Shown here: piece by piece, positions 62,307 through 64,000 of the stretch | How positions within the stretch are numbered: the first letter of the stretch is position 1 | Layout of the letters: each line of letters starts with the position of its first letter | Origin: Hoeflea marina | Lineage (GTDB): Bacteria > Pseudomonadota > Alphaproteobacteria > Rhizobiales > Rhizobiaceae | NCBI RefSeq assembly: GCF_003182275.1 | Contig: NZ_QGTR01000001.1 | Span: 186,001-250,000 of the forward strand | Length of the DNA stretch: 64,000 nt | Reading direction: 5' to 3' | Position numbers and translations under genes: made by a program | Notes under the pieces: generated by a model | Database searches by the model: none | The model's input: the letters and a program-made list of their open reading frames with translations, nothing else | What the model was told of the DNA's origin: nothing

Positions 62307-64000
62307 ATGACCTTGATACTCCAGACATTCGGTCGATTGCGTCTGGAAGATGCGACGGGCGAGGAGATCGCCTTCCCGGAAAAGGCCTTGCTGGCGGCAT
62401 GCTTTCTGCTCGCCAGCAGGCAGCGCAGCGAGACAAGGCAGGCGATGGCCTGCTTCCTGTGGGGAGACAACGACAAGGCGGGAGCGCTGGTCAACCTGCG
62501 CAAACTGATCTCCCGCATCCGCGAGCGCCAGCAACAGATCGGCATCGAGATCTTCCGGTTCACCGCAACCGAGGTCAAGCTCGCCGGAGAGCATCTGGCG
62601 GTCGATTTCAGGCTGTTTGATGACAGGCCCGACGGCCAGTCGATTGCACGGCTGCGCGAGATGGCTCAGAAGATCGGCGTCGAGTTCCTCGGCTGGCTGC
62701 AGGTTGACAGCGGCCTCTTCGACACATGGCTGCTGGAGCGGCGCGAGTATTTTCTCGATCGGCTGCGCGAAGTGTTTGCCGAGGTGGCGCCGCGGGCGAA
62801 ATCGCCCACCGACTTCGGGACCATCAAGCATGTCGCCCTGCTGCTGCTCGAGCGACGGCCGCTGGATGCCTTCGTCCGCAATGCCCTGGAAGGCGCACGC
62901 GCCGCCAAGGGTCAGTCCGTATCCGCTCCGGCTGTGGCGGGCGCCGGTGCGCCTGCCACGAGGTCGGCGGACATTGTGGTTGCCGGCGCGCCCCTTGTCT
63001 TTGCGGGGGGCGCCGCGCGGGGGTCTGCCTTGCAAGCCGATGGCAATCCGTCCCCCGAGGGCGCCGGCCTTCCCAGGCTGGTGCTCCTGCCGCCGCCGCC
63101 CTCAGGGTCGGGAGAGTGCAATGCGGTCGGCGGTGCGCTGATCGAGGACATCACCATCGCATTCTGTTCGTCCAGGGCTGTCTCGGTGGTGGCTCCCTAC
63201 ACCTCCCAGCAGATCAGCCTGCAGTCGGACAAGGCCGCCACCTTCAACAAGCACGCAATCAACTACATCCTCGATACGAGGCTGACGTCGGAAGCCGGAG
63301 GGCATTCGATTTTCGCGCAGCTTGTCTATTTCGGCAGCGACGAGGTCATTTGGGCCGACCGGTTTGACCTGCGGAAGGCGGGCCTGCTCAGTTGCCGCAT
63401 GGAGATTGCAAATGCCATCTCCCGCGCGGTGGGCCGTGAGGTCAGCCGCAACGAGACTGTGCGGTGGAACATGGAAGGTGACCCGAAGGCCTACCGAACC
63501 TATCTTCTCGGGACGCGCTTTTCGAAATTCATCAGTCTTCCGGAGGTTCGCCGGTCCCGGAAGCTGTTCCGGGAAGCGCTCAGCATCAACGGCCAGATGG
63601 CAGCGGCCATGAGCAGCCTGGCGCGCACCTATTTCATGGAATGGCTCCTGACAGCGCGCGGCGACAGCGAGTTGCTCAGGATTGCCGAGCAGCGCGCCTG
63701 CCAGGCGATCGAGATCGACGAGACCTCGGCTGCAGGTCATCGCGAACTGGGCGTCATCCGTCTCTACCGGCGGGACTTTGACGGCAGCCTCGAGGCGCTG
63801 GACAAGGCGGAGGCACTCAGTCCGCAGTTCGCCAATGTGATCGCCAGCTATGCCGATACGCTGGTCCAGGCCTCGAGGCCCGAGGAAGGCCTGGCAAAGA
63901 TCATGCGCGGCATGGAGCTCAATCCGCTGTGTCCCGACGACTATTTCTGGACAGCGGCTGGAGCGAGCTATTCGATCGGCGACTACGAGCAGGCCCTATC
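62307..64000 (+). CDS. Winged-helix/TPR transcriptional regulator, N-terminal part
   Basis: The gene starts at the ATG at 62307 (ggaggttgg upstream) and runs off the right edge with 564 residues visible. The N-terminal ~90 residues look like an OmpR/SARP-type winged helix (ALVNLRKLISRIRERQQQIG). The next 100 resemble a bacterial transcriptional activator (BTAD)-like helical region. A central domain follows (INYILDTRLTSEAGG, EVIWADRFDL), as in CadC/adenylate-cyclase-linked regulators, and then TPR repeats (HRELGVIRLYRRDFDGSLEA). Such proteins integrate metabolic signals in rhizobia; targets unknown. Confidence 0.75.
   Translation, partial: MTLILQTFGRLRLEDATGEEIAFPEKALLAACFLLASRQRSETRQAMACFLWGDNDKAGALVNLRKLISRIRERQQQIGIEIFRFTATEVKLAGEHLAVDFRLFDDRPDGQSIARLREMAQKIGVEFLGWLQVDSGLFDTWLLERREYFLDRLREVFAEVAPRAKSPTDFGTIKHVALLLLERRPLDAFVRNALEGARAAKGQSVSAPAVAGAGAPATRSADIVVAGAPLVFAGGAARGSALQADGNPSPEGAGLPRLVLLPPPPSGSGECNAVGGALIEDITIAFCSSRAVSVVAPYTSQQISLQSDKAATFNKHAINYILDTRLTSEAGGHSIFAQLVYFGSDEVIWADRFDLRKAGLLSCRMEIANAISRAVGREVSRNETVRWNMEGDPKAYRTYLLGTRFSKFISLPEVRRSRKLFREALSINGQMAAAMSSLARTYFMEWLLTARGDSELLRIAEQRACQAIEIDETSAAGHRELGVIRLYRRDFDGSLEALDKAEALSPQFANVIASYADTLVQASRPEEGLAKIMRGMELNPLCPDDYFWTAAGASYSIGDYEQAL

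Overview
This window is a stretch of a high-GC alphaproteobacterial chromosome. The gene content and order point to the Rhizobiales (Rhizobiaceae/Phyllobacteriaceae-like, for example a Hoeflea-type organism). The markers are: a cobalamin-dependent ribonucleotide reductase, gatB-GNAT-NDUFA12-DUF2155, aat-accC-accB, a DsbA-like protein plus an M48 peptidase, rne-amidase-mrcA-prfB with the RF2 frameshift, rhizobial-type flagellin, Ku-LigD, and small mosaic intergenic repeats. No tRNA, rRNA, CRISPR array or insertion sequence was recognised. The species call is inference from gene content only.

Left part (1-8.3 kb): the 5' end of nrdJ (running off the window) with a pair of NrdR boxes, a NUDIX hydrolase, a LuxR-type regulator without a clear AHL-binding aspartate, DUF6455, an exported protein, gatB, two GNATs, NDUFA12 and DUF2155. 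Between 8.5 and 12.2 kb a conserved block seems interrupted by an accessory insertion. It holds a tandem primase/polymerase-like protein, a family-2 glycosyltransferase, and a ParD-like antitoxin translationally coupled to a methionine aminopeptidase with a likely operator. Housekeeping synteny then resumes (OmpA-like, aat, accC, accB, dsbA-like, M48, aminotransferase, rne, amidase, mrcA, prfB), but aroQ, usual next to accB, is missing. After prfB lies a lone flagellin gene split by a +1 frameshift at a CTT-TGA site, then an exported protein, nadK, a sulfotransferase and a GST.

Central part (35.2-50.3 kb): a catabolic cluster in three transcription units. Unit 1 (+) encodes a second succinate-dehydrogenase-like complex in the unusual order B-C-D-A, a two-subunit class I fumarase/tartrate-dehydratase-type hydratase, a cytoplasmic sulfite-oxidase-family molybdoenzyme, a YeiH-family exporter and a NIPSNAP protein. 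Unit 2 (-) encodes a LysR regulator, a TauE/SafE exporter and an enolase-superfamily dehydratase/racemase. Unit 3 (+, divergent from the LysR gene) encodes a tripartite TctCBA transporter and a thiamine-diphosphate enzyme. Together they look like uptake, dehydrogenation and hydration of a C4-type dicarboxylate with sulfite handling. I propose a sulfonated dicarboxylate such as sulfosuccinate: hydration of sulfofumarate at the sulfonated carbon would release sulfite and oxaloacetate. Tartrate, methylsuccinate/mesaconate and similar acids remain alternatives.

Right part (50.4-64 kb): a small membrane protein, the Ku-LigD end-joining pair, a large repeat-rich autotransporter, and three exported proteins (a small basic one behind a near-consensus promoter, a Gly/Ala-rich one, and a Pro/Gly-rich one). 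These are followed by an SDR oxidoreductase, a PraR-like XRE regulator, and the start of a winged-helix/TPR regulator cut by the window end. The neighbourhood suggests a surface or adhesion module with its own regulators.
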